From Blastomyces gilchristii SLH14081 (taxonomy: Eukaryota; Ascomycota; Eurotiomycetes; Onygenales; Ajellomycetaceae): DNA of 64,000 nt. Location of the stretch: NCBI RefSeq assembly GCF_000003855.2, contig NW_003101682.1:6785361-6849360 (forward strand), in the 5' to 3' direction. The position numbers and the translations under genes are program-made. Shown here one piece after another: positions 62,012-64,000 of the stretch. Numbering within the stretch: position 1 is the first letter of the stretch; each line of letters opens with the position of its first letter. The notes under the pieces are model-generated. The model had not been told where the DNA came from, did no database searches, and was given only the letters and a program-made list of their open reading frames with translations.

Positions 62012-63911
62012 ATGGCACACAGTCATCCAATTGCCGATCCGCGGGAGATTGAAGCTGAGGTACTATACATATCCCAATCATCAGCAAAAGCGTCGCTAAA
62101 CTTATGACTTCCAAATGTCCCGTTAGGAAAATCCATCCGATACTGATTCGGCCTATGAAGGCTCGTGAGTGTTATGAAACTGCAGTCAGGTTGGCGTATA
62201 TATGCACTGCTAACTCGACCTCTTGAAGACTTGGTGATGCCAGTTACACCACTTCAGTGACATCCAGTATCAGGAACTACAAGTACGTAGTCTATATGTT
62301 GGACACCTCATAACTACTGTTCTAAAAGCTAATTTTATTAGATATGAGGTTGGTGCATATTGCCTCGACTCATGAACACCAGAATACCCATGGGTCTACG
62401 AAAGTCTATGCCAGATATCGATCTTGTTATATCATACTTCAAAACCGGATCCTTGTAACCAGCGTTTGTCAATGACCTCGGACACGCCTCGAGAGAAATC
62501 TATACTAACTACACGATCTTTATACGTGACGTTTTAGAACGGGCGAAGATACCACGCATTTAAAGAAGGGGAATATATCCTGGTAAATATTTTCTGGTTG
62601 AAAATCCTCTGCCATTATCGTAACCTTCGCAACCAGGCTAATGAGAGGGGCCTCTCTGTAGCCAAATGATGAGCAAGAACAAGACCGCATGGACCTGAAT
62701 CACCACATATATCGAACTCTTCTGGGTGGTGCACTCTACCTAGCCCCAGTGCCTGACAATGTTCGACGGGTTCTTGACCTAGGGACTGGCACAGGTGTTA
62801 TTCCCTCTTTTTACCAATCCTATCCGGCAAACACAGTTTCCTTTAGTTGCGACTATCCCACTTTTTGAATGGCAGCTAACGACGGCGAGGTCGAATGTAG
62901 GTATATGGGCAATTGACTTTGCTGAGTATGTTTGACCCTGCCCACCGTTTCGTTTTAAACATCTACGCCGCTGTACCTATCTGTACCTATCTGATAGGAG
63001 CATAACAATAGTGGTCACCCGGTTGCAGAAGTTATCGGTTCGTATCCAAGTCCTGAGTGATAAAATGTGCTCTCAGTCTAATTCACACCGAAATATAGGA
63101 AATGACTTAAGCCCTATCCAGCCAACATGGTATATATTTCCCACAAGGATAATCTTGAATTCTGTCCTTCTGCCGATTGGTCTTTTCATTGCCTAATTGG
63201 AGCAACACACAGGACCCCACCGAACTGCAGGTTCGAAGTAGACGATTTCGAAGCTACATGGTCGTACGCGCAACCGTTCGACTTCATCCATGCCCGCGAG
63301 ATGGAAGGTATGATCAAGGACCACGACAGGCTATTCCAACAAGCGCACAAATTTCTCAATCCGAACGGCTGGTTAGAAATGCAGAGTATCGAGGTTAACA
63401 TTTTCGGCGACGAGACGCTCAAGAAAGCACAGGATCTTGTTCGATGGAGGAATCTGCTGATTGAGGCATCGGAAAAATTTGGAAAGTCTATGTCAACTGC
63501 GTCTACGTGGGAAGACCGGATGAATAAAGCTGGGTTCAAGAATGTTAAGGCTGAGGAACGTATTGTAAGTGGGATGACTAGACTTTATTCCCCCCCCCCC
63601 GCGCCCCCCGCGCCCCCCTCCCTTTCCCTCTCTGTTTCTGTTTCTTTTTCTCTTTTGGTTAACGAAAACAACAGTTACCTTTCAGCCCCTGGCCCAAAGA
63701 CGAGAAGCTCAAGGAACTCGGTCGTTATCATCAACTACAAATCTTCCAAGCGCTTGGGGCGTATTCATACGCGCCTCTGATACGTGTCTTGGGCTGGAAG
63801 CCAGAGGAGGTTGAGATCCTTCTGGCGGGAGTCCGGAGGGATCTAAAGGATCGTAGCATCCATTTCTATACCAAGGTGCATTTTGTATATGGCCAGAAAG
63901 TCGTGGATTAG
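62012..63911 (+). CDS. LaeA-like SAM-dependent methyltransferase, 11 exons
   Basis: Manual splicing gives exons 62012-62059, 62127-62164, 62229-62282, 62342-62348, 62538-62582, 62662-62794, 62901-62925, 63012-63037, 63099-63129, 63213-63564 and 63675-63911. All introns are GT-AG and the reading frame is continuous for 331 residues, the usual family length. The start CACCATGG is a strong context. Motifs include SVTSSIRNYKYE|NGRRYHAFKEGEYIL (join of exons 4 and 5), the SAM-binding VLDLGTGTGIWAIDFA, VIGNDLSPIQPTW, PPNCRFEVDDFEATW and FDFIHAREMEG. The C-terminus is DLKDRSIHFYTKVHFVYGQK. The family (methyltransferase type 23, LaeA/UMTA-like) often modifies secondary metabolites or influences their regulation; substrate unknown. 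Two donors are weak (GTTGGT at 62349, GTTCGT at 63038), so these joins are less certain. Confidence 0.88.
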
Positions 63912-64000
63912 TTGAATAATGATTTGTTGATTGGATTGTGTGTTTCCTTTTATGTGTTGGGTCATGCATATGCAAGCCGCTTATTTCCAGCAATTGATAA
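63912..64000. other. 3' flank of methyltransferase gene
   Basis: Last 89 nt of the window after the stop codon TAG (63909-63911); T-rich, consistent with 3' UTR. Confidence 0.5.

Overview
The window comes from a filamentous ascomycete, most likely an Onygenales or other Eurotiomycete genome. The evidence is short GT-AG introns, an inositol-3-phosphate synthase, a LIM-domain (paxillin-like) protein, an eleven-exon LaeA-like methyltransferase, and a sharp two-compartment layout. GC-balanced host DNA (about 1-6350, 12550-28250 and 60540-64000) alternates with very AT-rich blocks (about 6350-12290 and 28250-60540). The AT-rich blocks are transposons decayed by C-to-T transitions on both strands, the pattern of repeat-induced point mutation (RIP): stops stand where Gln codons are expected, and RT catalytic Asp is changed to Asn. 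The species placement is inference.

Layout. 786-2531 (-): intact three-exon INO1. 6875-12551: complete RIP-decayed Ty1/copia retrotransposon, coding on the minus strand. 12552-17300: relic host/accessory DNA with an APH-type kinase pseudogene (one in-frame TAA), a BTB/POZ-like scrap and a broken DUF3435-type gene. 20829-23175 (+): intact three-exon LIM gene with an overlapping upstream ORF. 24038-24109 (+): tRNA-Trp(CCA). 24459-26243 (-): S1/P1-type nuclease pseudogene with several frameshifts and a lost splice donor. 28250-60540: nested repeat block. It holds two minus-strand LINEs (I/Tad1-like, with EN, RT and RNase H; 31547-~38155 and 44926-50814), a plus-strand hAT transposase relic with repeated intron-like cassettes (~40340-43900), a GC-rich island (44275-44925) that the second LINE entered, and a Ty3/gypsy element (52154-57896, coding on the minus strand) with 331-bp LTRs and a perfect 5-bp target duplication TTCAG. 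62012-63911 (+): LaeA-like SAM methyltransferase, complete by manual splicing and including a 7-nt microexon.

The intact host genes are unrelated in function and do not form an operon or obvious cluster. INO1 makes inositol phosphate in the cytosol, the LIM protein probably acts at polarised growth sites, and the methyltransferase belongs to a family often tied to secondary metabolism. The most interesting signals are: RIP that stops short of the outer edges of both LTR pairs in mirror image; near-identical intron cassettes repeated in one decayed transposase; the 7-nt microexon; similar flanks beside the two LINE copies; and the decayed DUF3435/APH/BTB island next to the copia element.
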